Assembly: GCA_030123545.1 (NCBI GenBank)
Contig: CP126124.1
Coordinates: 3,410,001-3,474,000, forward strand
DNA length: 64,000 nucleotides
From: Burkholderiaceae bacterium
GTDB lineage: Bacteria > Pseudomonadota > Gammaproteobacteria > Burkholderiales > Burkholderiaceae_C
Direction of reading: 5' to 3'
Of the stretch, positions 1 through 8,929 are shown piece by piece (within the stretch, counting starts at the first letter, position 1; each line of letters opens with the position of its first letter). The notes beneath the pieces are model-generated. The model was not told the DNA's origin. It did no database searches and saw nothing but the letters and a program-made list of their open reading frames with translations. Position numbers and translations under genes: made by a program.

Positions 1-728
1 AAGGCCAGCAGTTCGCCCGGCGCGGCCTGGCCGAGCCGCACGCGCTGGCGCGTCAGGTCGATCTGCTCGTCCTGCGCCTGGACCAGCGCCGCGGTCGAGG
101 CCAACTGGCCGGCCAGCCGGGCGCGCGCAATGGCGGCACCGGTGATCTGTGCCGCCAGGACCAAGCGTGCGCCGTCCAGTTCGTGGCGGCGGTATTCTGC
201 GCGCGCGGCCAGGGCCTCCAGCGCGCGCCGGTTGCCCGCGGCCAAGTCGAGCCGGTAGCGCACGCCGATGCCCGCGTTGTAGAGGCTGAACTCGCGCGCC
301 TCGCCGGTCTGGCCCAGCGCCGCGGGGTTCATGCGCTGGCGCTGTGCGCCGGCCGTGGCGTCGACCTGCGGATACAGCGTCAATCCGGCCTGCGCCGCAT
401 GCAGTTCCTCGGCCTGGCGCAGCGTGGCCTGGGCGGTGGCCAGCGTGGGGCTGGCTTGCAAGGCCTGTTCGACCCAGGCGTCGAGCTCGGCATTGCCCAG
501 GGCGCGCCACCATTGCCGATCCACCGGCGCGCCCAGGACCAAGTGCTGTGCCACGCCCAGGTGGATGGGGGCCGAGGCGGTGCGCTCGGGCGCGGGCGCC
601 GCCGTGTAGGCCGCGACCTCAGGGCCGGCCGGCCGCCGAAAGTCGGGGCCGGCGGTGCAGGCCGCCAGCGATGCGGCGGCCAGCAGCGCCAGCACGGCGG
701 GGCGGGGTGCGAAGGCAGGGTGGGCCAT
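1..728 (-). CDS. RND/ABC-type outer-membrane efflux factor (NodT family), partial
   Basis: Outer-membrane channel of a tripartite efflux pump. The start is ATG at 728 behind a good AAGGAGT; the reading frame is open to the window edge, so the C-terminal half is missing. The N-terminus is a lipoprotein signal with lipobox LAAC followed by TAGPDFRRP, typical of NodT-family lipoproteins. QWWRALGNAELDAWV and a long Ala/Gln/Leu-rich helical stretch follow, as expected for TolC-like periplasmic helices. It lies 50 bp downstream of the ABC ATPase and closes the tetR-hlyD-permease-ATPase operon, so it probably provides the exit duct for that pump. Confidence 0.85.
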   Translation of the reverse strand, partial: MAHPAFAPRPAVLALLAAASLAACTAGPDFRRPAGPEVAAYTAAPAPERTASAPIHLGVAQHLVLGAPVDRQWWRALGNAELDAWVEQALQASPTLATAQATLRQAEELHAAQAGLTLYPQVDATAGAQRQRMNPAALGQTGEAREFSLYNAGIGVRYRLDLAAGNRRALEALAARAEYRRHELDGARLVLAAQITGAAIARARLAGQLASTAALVQAQDEQIDLTRQRVRLGQAAPGELLA

Positions 729-778
729 CGGGGTACTCCTTGAAAGTCCGGCCATGCCGGATATGTGGCTTTCCCTCA

Positions 779-1486
779 CTAGATGCGGCGTCCCTCGCCC
801 GCTTCCTCGTGCGTCACGCCGTCGCGGATGTGGTAGATGCGCCTGAAGGTGGGGATGATCTTTTCGTCGTGGGTGACGACGATGATGGCGGTGTCGTACT
901 TGCGCGCCATCTCGTTGAGAATGCGCACCACGACCATGGCGCGCTGCGAGTCCAGCGGCGCTGTCGGCTCATCGGCCAGGATCACCGGCGGCCGATTGAC
1001 CAGGCCGCGCGCGATCGCCACGCGTTGCTGCTCGCCGCCCGAGAGCTGCGCCGGCATGGCCTGGGCACGGTGCTGCACGTCCAGCGCCGTCAACAGCTCC
1101 AGCGCCCTTTTTCGCGCCTCGCCGTTGGGCACGCCGGCCAGCATCGGCAGCAACGCCACGTTGTCGGTGACGTCCAGGAAGGGGATCAGGTAGGGCGCCT
1201 GGAACACGAAGCCGATCCTGTCGCGGCGCAGCGCCCGCAGGTCGCGCACCCGCCAACCGTCGTCGTAGATCACCTCGTCGCCAAGGACCATGCGGCCCGT
1301 GCTGGGGTCGATCACCGCGCCCAGGCATTTGAGCAGCGTGCTCTTGCCCGAGCCCGAAGGCCCGATCAGCCCGACCACCTCGCCCGGGGCGACCTGCATG
1401 TTGACGTCCCGGAGCGCCTGCACGGCGGTGTCGCCGCTGCCGTAGCGCTTGGAGAGCCGCTCGATGCGGATGCCCTTGCCGTCCAT
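779..1486 (-). CDS. ABC transporter ATPase (MacB/LolD-like class)
   Basis: 235-residue cytoplasmic nucleotide-binding subunit that drives the neighbouring FtsX-type permease. Visible motifs are Walker A GPSGSGKST (around residue 42), signature LSGGEQQR, Walker B VILADEPTAPLD and the H-loop VVTHD. The PTAPLD variant (usually PTGNLD or PTAALD) still keeps the Asp. Length and motif layout fit the LolD/MacB/DevA class that works with four-helix permeases. The start is four bases after the permease stop, so the two are co-translated. The substrate cannot be read from the sequence. Confidence 0.9.
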   Translation of the reverse strand: MDGKGIRIERLSKRYGSGDTAVQALRDVNMQVAPGEVVGLIGPSGSGKSTLLKCLGAVIDPSTGRMVLGDEVIYDDGWRVRDLRALRRDRIGFVFQAPYLIPFLDVTDNVALLPMLAGVPNGEARKRALELLTALDVQHRAQAMPAQLSGGEQQRVAIARGLVNRPPVILADEPTAPLDSQRAMVVVRILNEMARKYDTAIIVVTHDEKIIPTFRRIYHIRDGVTHEEAGEGRRI

Positions 1487-1490
1487 GGCT

Positions 1491-2690
1491 TCACCCGATC
1501 GCCTCAGCCGGATCGACCTTCAGCGCCATGCGGATGGCCACCACGCTGGCCAGCACGCAGATGGCCAGCACGGCCAGAAAGCCGGCGACCGAGTCCTCGG
1601 GCACCAGCAGTACGTACTTGGGAAAGATCGGCGCGGCGTAGGTGGCGCTGATCTTGCCCACCACGAAGCCGATCACTCCCAGCACCAGCGCCTGCTGCAG
1701 GATCATCGCGGCGATGGTGCGGTTGCGCGTGCCGATCAGCTTGAGCACGGCGATCTCGCGGATCTTGTCCATGGTCAGCGTGTAGATGATGAAAGCGACG
1801 ATGGCCGCGCTGACCATCGCCAGGATCACCAAGAACATGCCGATCTGTTTGGCCGAGGTGGCGATCAGCTTGCCGATCAGGATGCCCTCCATCTGCGCGC
1901 GGTCGTACACCGTCAGGCGCTGCCAGCGGCGGATCGGCGCGGCCACCTGCTCGGGGGTGAATTCAGGGCGGATGCGCACCAGCACGGCGTTGACCTGGCT
2001 GTTGGTGGTCTGCGAGGCGATCACCGCATCCAGCAGGCCGGGCACGCCCGGGCGGTTGAAGGCGGGGTTGGCCTCGGTGCGGCGGCGCTGCATCAGGATG
2101 GCGTCGTTGTCCTTGAGGAACTGCGCCTCCTGCGCGTCCTTGAGCGGGATGAACACCATCGGGTCTCCGCTAGAGGAGACCATGCGCCGCGTCAGGCCCA
2201 CCACGGTGAAGTGGTTGCGCCGGATTTGCAGCACGTCACCCAATGCGAAGCCGCTGGCAGCATCCGCCACCGCCTCGTAGTGGCCGCGCGTGATCTGCCG
2301 CCCCGCCACGAGCTGCGGCGGCCAGCCCGGATCGCCCGGCTCGCCGGCCGCGATGCCCACCACCATGGCCCGCACGTCCTGCTCGCCGCGGCGCACCTGC
2401 ATGGTGAGATAGGTGACGTTGGCCGCCTGCATCACGCCCGGAGTGGTGCGGATGCTGCGCCACAGGTCGTCCGGAATGCTCGACGACTCGGCGTAGGGCC
2501 CCAGCGTGTCTTTCTGCACCACCCACAGGTCGGCGCCGCTGGCGTCGAGCAGCACCTTGCCGTCGTCGACCATGCCGCGATAGACGCCGGCCATGGTCAG
2601 CGTCACGCCGATCAGCAGGCCCAGGCCGACCCCGGTGAAGATGAACTTGCCCCAGGCATGCAGGATGTCGCGCCCGGCCAGGCTGATCAT
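1491..2690 (-). CDS. ABC transporter permease, FtsX/MacB-like (DevC type)
   Basis: 399-residue inner-membrane subunit. It has one membrane helix near the N-terminus (residues about 12-35, rich in G/L/V), a large periplasmic domain, then three C-terminal helices (about 270-300, 320-345, 360-385). This is the MacB/FtsX layout. ATG at 2690 was chosen because it overlaps the hlyD stop (ATGA). An open frame continues upstream to 2873, but that extension is Arg/Pro-rich antisense-like sequence overlapping hlyD. The gene combines with the ATPase, the HlyD-like adaptor and the outer-membrane factor into a tripartite exporter; DevBCA of cyanobacteria is the closest familiar architecture. Confidence 0.85.
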   Translation of the reverse strand: MISLAGRDILHAWGKFIFTGVGLGLLIGVTLTMAGVYRGMVDDGKVLLDASGADLWVVQKDTLGPYAESSSIPDDLWRSIRTTPGVMQAANVTYLTMQVRRGEQDVRAMVVGIAAGEPGDPGWPPQLVAGRQITRGHYEAVADAASGFALGDVLQIRRNHFTVVGLTRRMVSSSGDPMVFIPLKDAQEAQFLKDNDAILMQRRRTEANPAFNRPGVPGLLDAVIASQTTNSQVNAVLVRIRPEFTPEQVAAPIRRWQRLTVYDRAQMEGILIGKLIATSAKQIGMFLVILAMVSAAIVAFIIYTLTMDKIREIAVLKLIGTRNRTIAAMILQQALVLGVIGFVVGKISATYAAPIFPKYVLLVPEDSVAGFLAVLAICVLASVVAIRMALKVDPAEAIG

Positions 2691-3838
2691 GGTGCGACCC
2701 CGGGCAGGCGCTCGACCACCTGGATGCGGCTGCGCGCCGTGAGCGGCTTTTCGGCGTAGAGCACCACGCGCTCGCCGGCGTCGATGCCGCGCTGCACCTG
2801 CACGTGGCCCTCGAGGTCGGAGCGGCCGAGCGCGAGCGGCGCGAAGCCGAGGCTGCCGTCGGTCAGCTTCCACACGCCGCGCTGGCCACCCACGGTGCGC
2901 AGGGCGGCGTTGGGAATCGTCGGTGCCGCGGGCAGTTCGGCCAAGTGCACGGTGACCTCGGCCAACTCGCCCACGGGCGGCAGCGCCTGCGGCAGCTTGT
3001 CAAACACGATCTTGGCCAGGGTTTCCTCGGTCACCGCGTCGGCGCGCGGCTCGATGCGCAGCACGCGCCCGGCCACGCCCTGGCCGCGCCGCGAGCGCAG
3101 CACGATGCGCGCCGGCAGGCCGGCGGCCAGACCCTCGACGCTGACCTGGTCGAAGCGCGTGTCGATCCACAGGCTGGCCGGGTCGATCAGCTCGACCACC
3201 GCTTGGCCCGCGACCACGGTGGTACCGGGGTCGGCGTCGCGCGCGGCCACCAAGCCGGCCACCGGCGCGACCAGCCTGAGGTTGCTGCGCTGCGCGCGCA
3301 GCGCCTGCAGATCGGCGCGCAGGCGCATGCCATCCTCTCGCGCGGCCGCCAGCGCGGCGTTGGCCAGCGTCAGGTCCTGCCGCTTGGTGAGCACGGTTTC
3401 CTCGCTGGTGCCGCGCGCGGCGAGCAGTTGCTCGTACCGCGCCGCCTGCGTCTGGGCAAACGTCTGCCGGGCCTCGGCTTGCCGCAAGGCGGCATCAGCG
3501 CTCTTAATCGCTGCCTGTTGCGCGCGCAGGCGCTCGTCGAGGTCCACCGGGTCCATCTCGCCCAGCACCTGACCGGCCTTGACGGTGTCGCCGACGTGCA
3601 CGTCCAGCCGCAGCACGCGCCCGGCCGCCGTGGGGCCGATCATGTACGTGTAGCGTGCTTGCACGGTGCCGATGCCAGCCAGCGCCGGCGCGATGGCCCG
3701 GGACTCGACGGTGACCACAGTTACTGCCACTGGCGCCATCGGCCCCGAGCGCAGAGCGACGTAGACGAACAGCAGCGCCAACGGTACCGTCACAGCGATC
3801 AGTGCCAGCGTGCGGCGCTGCAGGCGAGGCCATTTCAT
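2687..3838 (-). CDS. HlyD/DevB-type membrane fusion protein
   Basis: 383-residue periplasmic adaptor anchored by one N-terminal helix (residues about 10-28). Features in order: an N-terminal lipoyl half (AGRVLRLDVHVGDTVKAGQVLGEMD), a long alpha-hairpin (about 95-180, Ala/Gln/Arg-rich heptads), the second lipoyl half (LRLVAPVAGLVAARDADPGTTV) and a beta-barrel/membrane-proximal part. It would bridge the permease and the outer-membrane factor. The start overlaps the tetR stop by four bases and its stop overlaps the permease start by four bases, giving tight translational coupling. Confidence 0.88.
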   Translation of the reverse strand: MKWPRLQRRTLALIAVTVPLALLFVYVALRSGPMAPVAVTVVTVESRAIAPALAGIGTVQARYTYMIGPTAAGRVLRLDVHVGDTVKAGQVLGEMDPVDLDERLRAQQAAIKSADAALRQAEARQTFAQTQAARYEQLLAARGTSEETVLTKRQDLTLANAALAAAREDGMRLRADLQALRAQRSNLRLVAPVAGLVAARDADPGTTVVAGQAVVELIDPASLWIDTRFDQVSVEGLAAGLPARIVLRSRRGQGVAGRVLRIEPRADAVTEETLAKIVFDKLPQALPPVGELAEVTVHLAELPAAPTIPNAALRTVGGQRGVWKLTDGSLGFAPLALGRSDLEGHVQVQRGIDAGERVVLYAEKPLTARSRIQVVERLPGVAP

Positions 3839-4443
3839 GGCGCGCTCCCGATGCCACGACGGTAGATGGCGAAGGCGGCCGGCGCATCGCGGCGCAAGTG
3901 CGTCACCTTGCCCGCCAGCAGCGACTGCATCACCAGCCCCTGGATGGTGCCGATGAACAGCAGCGCGGCGGCGTTCGCGTCCAGCCCGGTGGCCAGTTCG
4001 CCCTGCGCCTGGCCGGCCTCGAACAGGCGGTGCAGCCGCTGGCGGTAGTGCTTCAGCAGGGTCTGCACCACCGTCTTGGCGAGCGTCTCGTCAGCGTGCT
4101 GCAGTTCACCGAACAGCATGCGCGGCACGCCGGGGTGCCTGGCGACGAAGTCGATGTGCGCCATGAACATGGCCTCGAGCGCGGCCAGCGGTGATGCGGC
4201 GCCCTGCGCCGCCTTGTCGATGCGGGCCAACAGCCGCTGGCTGACCCAGGACATGGCGGCCTCGACGATCGCTTCCTTGCTCGGAAAATGCCGGAACAGC
4301 GCGCCCTGCGTCACGCCCATCCGGTCGGCGATGGCCGCGGTCGTGATGTCGCTCGGGTTCTGTCCTGCGGCCAGCTCGAGCAACGCCTCTACGGTGGCGG
4401 CGCGCCGCTCTTCGGCCGACAGATGTTTGGGTCGTTCAGGCAC
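3835..4443 (-). CDS. TetR family transcriptional regulator of the efflux operon
   Basis: 202-residue repressor. The N-terminal HTH reads AIADRMGVTQGALFRHFPSKEAIV (residues about 37-61), a standard TetR helix-turn-helix; the rest is a helical ligand domain. I chose the GTG at 4443 because GGAG sits nine bases upstream and the protein then begins just before the HTH domain. The longer in-frame extension to 4905 would have to run through the operator palindrome and looks non-coding. It is the first gene of the efflux operon and very probably autoregulates through the palindrome at 4457-4484; the inducer is unknown. Confidence 0.87.
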   Translation of the reverse strand: MPERPKHLSAEERRAATVEALLELAAGQNPSDITTAAIADRMGVTQGALFRHFPSKEAIVEAAMSWVSQRLLARIDKAAQGAASPLAALEAMFMAHIDFVARHPGVPRMLFGELQHADETLAKTVVQTLLKHYRQRLHRLFEAGQAQGELATGLDANAAALLFIGTIQGLVMQSLLAGKVTHLRRDAPAAFAIYRRGIGSAP

Positions 4444-4456
4444 GGTCCGACACTCC

Positions 4457-4484
4457 GATAGTAAGTAATCTATTACTATCTTAC
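4457..4484. promoter_or_regulatory. Probable TetR operator with two overlapping palindromes
   Basis: GATAGTAA (4457-4464) and TTACTATC (4473-4480) are perfect inverted arms. Offset by four bases, GTAAG (4461-4465) and CTTAC (4480-4484) form a second pair. The block is strongly AT-rich in a GC-rich surrounding and lies 14 bp upstream of the tetR start, a classic autoregulatory site. From about 4485 to 4739 I see no gene or other convincing signal. Confidence 0.6.
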
Positions 4485-4739
4485 AGACACCGATTGGTTG
4501 TTCCGGCGTAGGGTTATTCGAGAGATTCACCCGCAACCAAACATGCCGGTGCGCGATGGGGCAATCGCTGCAGGTCCGCATCCCACGCAGCGATGAGGGA
4601 TGGTGTTCGTGACACCACGGGTCATCGACAAAGTCGAGCTCTGGATGAGCCGATCGCGCTCTTCGGCCGGCAACTGCCCACCGGTCTCCTGCATGCACTG
4701 GCGGTACAGGCGACGCCCCGAGACTCCAGCCGCTTCGAC

Positions 4740-5063
4740 TCAGGCCGTCGACCCAGCCCCCTCCGGCAGCAGGCAGGCTTCGAAGGTCTGCAGGTCGTTG
4801 TCGCGCGCGAAGTTCATGCAGAAGTCCCAGGCCATCACGTCGTGCTCGCGCAGCGCGCTGCTCACGACCACGCATTTCACGCCGTCGACCACCGTCGGCA
4901 GGCACCAGGGCGAATAGCTCAGGTGGTCGCCGGGCTTAGGGCCGCCGGGGCGGAACGGGCTCATCACGCCGGCCAGCCGTTCGGCCCAGTCCCTGGGACG
5001 AAACGGCCGGCCAGCATTCGTGATACCGCGAATGAAGAGCTGCTTGACGTCGTCGGGAACCAT
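4740..5063 (-). CDS. DUF3579 family protein
   Basis: 107-residue small cytoplasmic protein of a family I know from betaproteobacteria, where it often lies beside arginine genes; its function is unknown. Recognisable family sequence includes VKQLFIRGITNAGRPFRP.DWAERLAGVM followed by YSPWCLPTVVDGVKCVVV and DVMAWDFCMNFARDNDLQ. ATG at 5063 was picked because homologues begin shortly before the VKxLFI motif; there is no strong ribosome site. It is divergent from argD with about 245 bp between them. Confidence 0.75.
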   Translation of the reverse strand: MVPDDVKQLFIRGITNAGRPFRPRDWAERLAGVMSPFRPGGPKPGDHLSYSPWCLPTVVDGVKCVVVSSALREHDVMAWDFCMNFARDNDLQTFEACLLPEGAGSTA

Positions 5064-5309
5064 CGGACAAGGGGAAACGGGTGCGTGCGGCAGCGGTGCG
5101 CGACCGTCCCGCTCCACGCCTGCCGATTATCCCATCGGGCTCGCGCACGGCATGCTGCCGACGGGAAGGGTCGTCGCGCATCGCTGTGATGTGCAATCGT
5201 CATGTGTGGCGTAGCCCGCAGCGCCTAAAATCGGCGCTCAACGGCTCAACTCGCGTTGGGCCGTTGTGCTTGCCGCTCATCCTCACGAACCTTCGAGGGA
5301 TCATTCGCC

Positions 5310-6524
5310 ATGAACGCTGTCGCACCGCAATTCATCGAAGCCGCATCGCCGCACACGATGAACACCTATGCGCGCGTGCCGATCGCGCTCTCGCATGGGC
5401 AGGGCTGCCGCGTCTGGGACGTGAACGGCAAGGAGTATCTCGACGCACTGGCCGGCATCGCGGTCAACACGCTGGGCCACAACCACCCGAAGCTGGTGCC
5501 GGCGCTGCAGGACCAGGTCGCGAAGATCATCCACAGCTCGAACTACTACCACGTGCCGAACCAGGAGAGACTGGCGGCGAAGCTGGTCGAGCTCTCGGGC
5601 ATGACGAACGTGTTCTTCTGCTCGACCGGGCTCGAAGCGAACGAAGCCGCGATCAAGCTCGCGCGCAAGTTCGGCCATGACCAGGGAATCGAGCGGCCCG
5701 AGATCGTCGTCTACGAGAAGGCGTTCCACGGGCGCAGCATCGCGACCCTGTCCGCCACCGGCAACGAGAAAGTGCAGCAGGGCTTCGGTCCGCTGGTCGA
5801 GGGCTTCATCCGCGTGCCGCTGAACGACATCGAGGCGTTGAAGCGCGCAACGGAGGGCAACCGGAACGTGGTCGCGGTGTTCTTCGAGACGATCCAGGGC
5901 GAAGGCGGCATCAATGCGATGCGCATCGAGTACCTGCAGCAGCTGCGCCGCCTGTGCGACGAGCGCGGCTGGCTGATGATGATCGACGAGGTGCAGTGCG
6001 GCATGGGCCGCACCGGCAAGTGGTTCGCGCACCAGTGGGCCGGCATCGTGCCGGACGTGATGCCACTGGCCAAGGGGCTGGGCTCGGGCGTGCCGATCGG
6101 CGCGGTGGTGGCCGGACCGAAGGCGGCGGCCATCTTCCAGCCCGGCAACCACGGCACGACCTTCGGCGGCAATCCGCTCGCGATGCGCGCCGGCGTCGAG
6201 ACGCTGCGCATCATGGAGGAAGACCGGCTGCTGGAGAACGCGCAGCAGGTCGGCGCGCATCTGCGGGCCGCGCTGGAGCGCGGCCTCGCCGGCGAACTCG
6301 GCCGCGGCGTGCGCGAGATCCGCGGCCAGGGTCTGATGCTCGGTATCGAGCTGTCACGGCCCTGCGGCGAACTGGTGAAGCGCGCCGCCGACCACGGCCT
6401 CCTGATCAGCGTGACCGCCGACAGCGTGGTGCGGCTGCTGCCGCCGATGATCATCACGCGGGCCGAAGCCGATGAGCTGGTGGCGATCCTGTGTCCGCTG
6501 ATCACGCAGTTCCTTGCGGCCTGA
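5310..6524 (+). CDS. argD: Acetylornithine aminotransferase
   Basis: 404-residue PLP-dependent class III aminotransferase that converts N-acetylglutamate semialdehyde to N-acetylornithine (and possibly acts on succinyl-diaminopimelate). Visible are GIAVNTLGHNHP, the SSNYYHVPNQ substrate region, CSTGLEANEAAIK, the PLP aspartate in MMIDEVQCGMGRTG and the Schiff-base lysine in PLAKGLGSG. ATG at 5310 has GAGGGA nine bases upstream; the longer frame to 5256 is unlikely. argF follows after two bases, so the two form an operon. A weak stem-loop (about 5239-5264) lies in the leader. Confidence 0.95.
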   Translation: MNAVAPQFIEAASPHTMNTYARVPIALSHGQGCRVWDVNGKEYLDALAGIAVNTLGHNHPKLVPALQDQVAKIIHSSNYYHVPNQERLAAKLVELSGMTNVFFCSTGLEANEAAIKLARKFGHDQGIERPEIVVYEKAFHGRSIATLSATGNEKVQQGFGPLVEGFIRVPLNDIEALKRATEGNRNVVAVFFETIQGEGGINAMRIEYLQQLRRLCDERGWLMMIDEVQCGMGRTGKWFAHQWAGIVPDVMPLAKGLGSGVPIGAVVAGPKAAAIFQPGNHGTTFGGNPLAMRAGVETLRIMEEDRLLENAQQVGAHLRAALERGLAGELGRGVREIRGQGLMLGIELSRPCGELVKRAADHGLLISVTADSVVRLLPPMIITRAEADELVAILCPLITQFLAA

Positions 6525-6526
6525 CC

Positions 6527-7468
6527 ATGAAGCACTACCTTCAGTTCTCGGACTTCGGCGCCGACGAATATGCCTACCTGTTCGAGCGCGCGGCGCTGAT
6601 CAAGCGCAAGTTCAAGGCGTACGAGCGGCACCAGACCCTCGCCGACCGCACGCTGGCGATGATCTTCGAGAAGGCTTCGACGCGCACGCGCGTGAGCTTC
6701 GAAGCCGGCATGTACCAGCTCGGCGGCAGCGTGGTGCACCTGACCACCGGCGACAGCCAACTCGGCCGCGCCGAGCCGATCGAGGACACGGCCCGCGTGA
6801 TCAGCCGCATGGTCGACCTGGTGATGATCCGCACCTTCGAGCAGACCAAGATCGAGGCGTTCGCCGCGCATTCACGGGTGCCGGTGATCAACGGCCTGAC
6901 GAACGAATTCCACCCCTGCCAGATCCTGGCCGACCTGTTCACGCTGCTGGAACACCGCGGCACCAACGCGCAGGGCGTGCCCGACGCGGCGCGGCTCGCC
7001 GGCAAGACCGTGGCCTGGGTCGGCGACGGCAACAACATGGCCAACAGCTGGCTGCAGGCGGCCGACGTGCTCGGCTTCACGGTGCATCTCAGCACCCCGA
7101 GCGGTTACGAGGTCGACCAGTCGGTGGCCGGCATCCGCGCGCGCTCGAGCTACAAGGTGTTCAAGAACCCGATGGACGCTTGCGCCGGCGCCGACCTGGT
7201 CACCACCGACGTCTGGACCAGCATGGGCTACGAGGCCGAGAACGAAGCGCGCCGCGCGGCGTTCGCCGACTGGCGCGTCGACGCCGACATGATGCGCGCG
7301 GCGCGGCCCGATGCCCTGTTCATGCACTGCCTGCCGGCGCACCGCGGCGAGGAGGTCGATGCCGACGTGCTCGACGGCCCGCAATCGGTGGTGTGGGACG
7401 AAGCCGAAAACCGGATGCACGTGCAGAAGGCGCTGATGGAGTACTTGCTGCTGGGACGCGCGGCCTGA
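6527..7468 (+). CDS. argF: Ornithine carbamoyltransferase
   Basis: 313-residue enzyme joining carbamoyl phosphate to ornithine to give citrulline. Diagnostic motifs: the carbamoyl-phosphate loop KASTRTRVSFE (around residue 50), the FHPCQ motif, and the ornithine-binding HCLPAHRGEEV near the C-terminus. The ATG follows the argD stop by two bases (TGACCATG), so translation is coupled. It converges on hemW with 31 bp between stops. argG, the next pathway step, lies at 61.9 kb in the same window. Confidence 0.95.
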   Translation: MKHYLQFSDFGADEYAYLFERAALIKRKFKAYERHQTLADRTLAMIFEKASTRTRVSFEAGMYQLGGSVVHLTTGDSQLGRAEPIEDTARVISRMVDLVMIRTFEQTKIEAFAAHSRVPVINGLTNEFHPCQILADLFTLLEHRGTNAQGVPDAARLAGKTVAWVGDGNNMANSWLQAADVLGFTVHLSTPSGYEVDQSVAGIRARSSYKVFKNPMDACAGADLVTTDVWTSMGYEAENEARRAAFADWRVDADMMRAARPDALFMHCLPAHRGEEVDADVLDGPQSVVWDEAENRMHVQKALMEYLLLGRAA

Positions 7469-7499
7469 ACAGACGCACACGCAGTCGGCTTGCACCGGA

Positions 7500-8693
7500 T
7501 CAGCCGGTCAGGAACAGCGACTGCAGGTCGCTCAAAAAATCGAAGCCGCGCGCGGTCGGCTTGACCCTGGCGAAGTCGCGCTCGATCAGGCCCTTGCGTT
7601 CGGCCTCGGCCAGCCCTTGCTGAATGGCGGTCGGTGCGAGCCCGGTGCGTTCGGAAAACCACGGCAGCTCGAAGCCGTCTTTCAGGCGCAGCGCGTTCAG
7701 CATGAACTCGAACGCGAGATCGCCGCGGCCGACCTCCTGCTCCGACGCGACCGCCGTGCCCGCGAGCGCGCGCTCCATGTACAGCATCGGCTCGCGAACC
7801 CGCACCTGGCGCACGATGCGGTGCGCGAAGCTGAGCTTGCCGTGCGCGCCCGCGCCGATGCCCAGATAGTCGCCGAACTGCCAGTAGTTCAGGTTGTGCG
7901 CGCAGCGGTGGCCGGGCCGCGCGTAGGCCGAGACTTCGTAGCGTTCCAGCCCCGCCGCAGCGGTCAGTTCCGTGATGCGATCCAGCATGGCGTAGGCCAG
8001 GTCGTCCTCGGGCACGGCGGGCGGGAACTTGGCGAAATAGGTGTTGGGTTCGATCGTCAGGTGATAGATCGAGATGTGATGGGGCCCGAGCCCAAGCGCT
8101 GTCTGGATGTCCTGCTCTGCATCTTGTAGCGTCTGGTGGGGCAGCGCGTACATGATGTCGAGGTTGAAGGTGTCGAACGAGGCCGCCGCCTCGGACGCGG
8201 CGGCAAGCGCCTGGGCCCGGTCGTGCACCCGGCCCAGTGTCTTCAGGTGCGCATCGTTGAAGCTTTGCACGCCCACTGACAGGCGCGTCACGCCCGCGCC
8301 GCGGAACGCCCTGAAGCGGTCCTTCTCGAAGCTGCCGGGGTTGGCCTCCAGCGTGATCTCGCAGCCGGGCTCGAGCGGCAGCCGCGCGCGCACCGCGCCG
8401 AGCAGCCGCTCGATCGCCGCGGGCGAGAACAGGCTCGGCGTGCCGCCGCCGAGGAACACGCTGCGCACCGGACGGCCCCAGACCAACGGCAGCGCCGCCT
8501 CCAGATCCGCGATCAGCGCATCGACATAACGCCGCTCGGGCCAGGCGCCATCGGGCCGCTGGTGCGAGTTGAAGTCGCAATACGGGCATTTGTGGATGCA
8601 CCACGGCATGTGCACGTACAGCGCGAGCGGCGGCAGCGCCGCCAGCTGCAAGGTGCCGGGCCGCATGTAATGCTGCAGGTCGGGCAGCGGCAT
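7500..8693 (-). CDS. hemW: Radical SAM heme chaperone HemW (coproporphyrinogen III oxidase-like)
   Basis: 397-residue radical SAM protein. The cluster motif CIHKCPYCDF (CxxxCxxC) is near residue 32, followed by FLGGGTPSLF, the SAM-binding GVQSFND and LDIMYALPHQT. The C-terminal HemN-like domain is present. HemW inserts heme into target enzymes and lacks oxygen-independent coproporphyrinogen oxidase activity, despite frequent annotation as such; the assignment rests on length and the short N-terminus. ATG at 8693 has GGAG about 11 bases upstream. It lies downstream of rdgB, separated by REP-like repeats. Confidence 0.88.
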   Translation of the reverse strand: MPLPDLQHYMRPGTLQLAALPPLALYVHMPWCIHKCPYCDFNSHQRPDGAWPERRYVDALIADLEAALPLVWGRPVRSVFLGGGTPSLFSPAAIERLLGAVRARLPLEPGCEITLEANPGSFEKDRFRAFRGAGVTRLSVGVQSFNDAHLKTLGRVHDRAQALAAASEAAASFDTFNLDIMYALPHQTLQDAEQDIQTALGLGPHHISIYHLTIEPNTYFAKFPPAVPEDDLAYAMLDRITELTAAAGLERYEVSAYARPGHRCAHNLNYWQFGDYLGIGAGAHGKLSFAHRIVRQVRVREPMLYMERALAGTAVASEQEVGRGDLAFEFMLNALRLKDGFELPWFSERTGLAPTAIQQGLAEAERKGLIERDFARVKPTARGFDFLSDLQSLFLTG

Positions 8694-8774
8694 CGCTTCA
8701 GCTGCTCCACCGCGCTTGGCGCGCCCCGCATCGCATGAAACGGGACAGCAAGCCAAAGCGAAGCGAGCTGATCG

Positions 8775-8889
8775 CCCTCACCCCTCCCTCTCCCCAGAGG
8801 GGCGAGGGGCAGTGGCGCAACGCCTGCGCCGCACGCTCGGATGCGCCCATGCCCTCACCCCCGCCCTCTCCCGGAGGGAGAGGGAGTAA
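8775..8889. repeat. Two REP-like GC-rich palindromic units
   Basis: Two similar units lie 77 bp apart. Unit one (8775-8811) begins CCCTCACCCCTCCCTCTCCC and folds back on GGGGCGAGGGG. Unit two (8852-8889) has perfect 9-bp arms CCCTCTCCC (8864-8872) and GGGAGAGGG (8876-8884). Both start with CCCTCACCCC, the usual shape of REP sequences in proteobacteria. They sit between rdgB and hemW and may end or trim the transcript. A degenerate relative appears near 42.82-42.86 kb. Confidence 0.6.
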
Positions 8890-8929
8890 ATACCGGGACG
8901 CGGCGGCGCATGGAGTGCCCGGCTTCACT

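Noticed and set aside
5239..5264. An arginine-responsive attenuator in the argD leader
   Set aside because: The stem is short and imperfect, with no alternative structure or leader peptide.
8775..8889. A CRISPR array
   Set aside because: Only two imperfect units with different internal sequence and no regular spacers; REP-like palindromes explain it.
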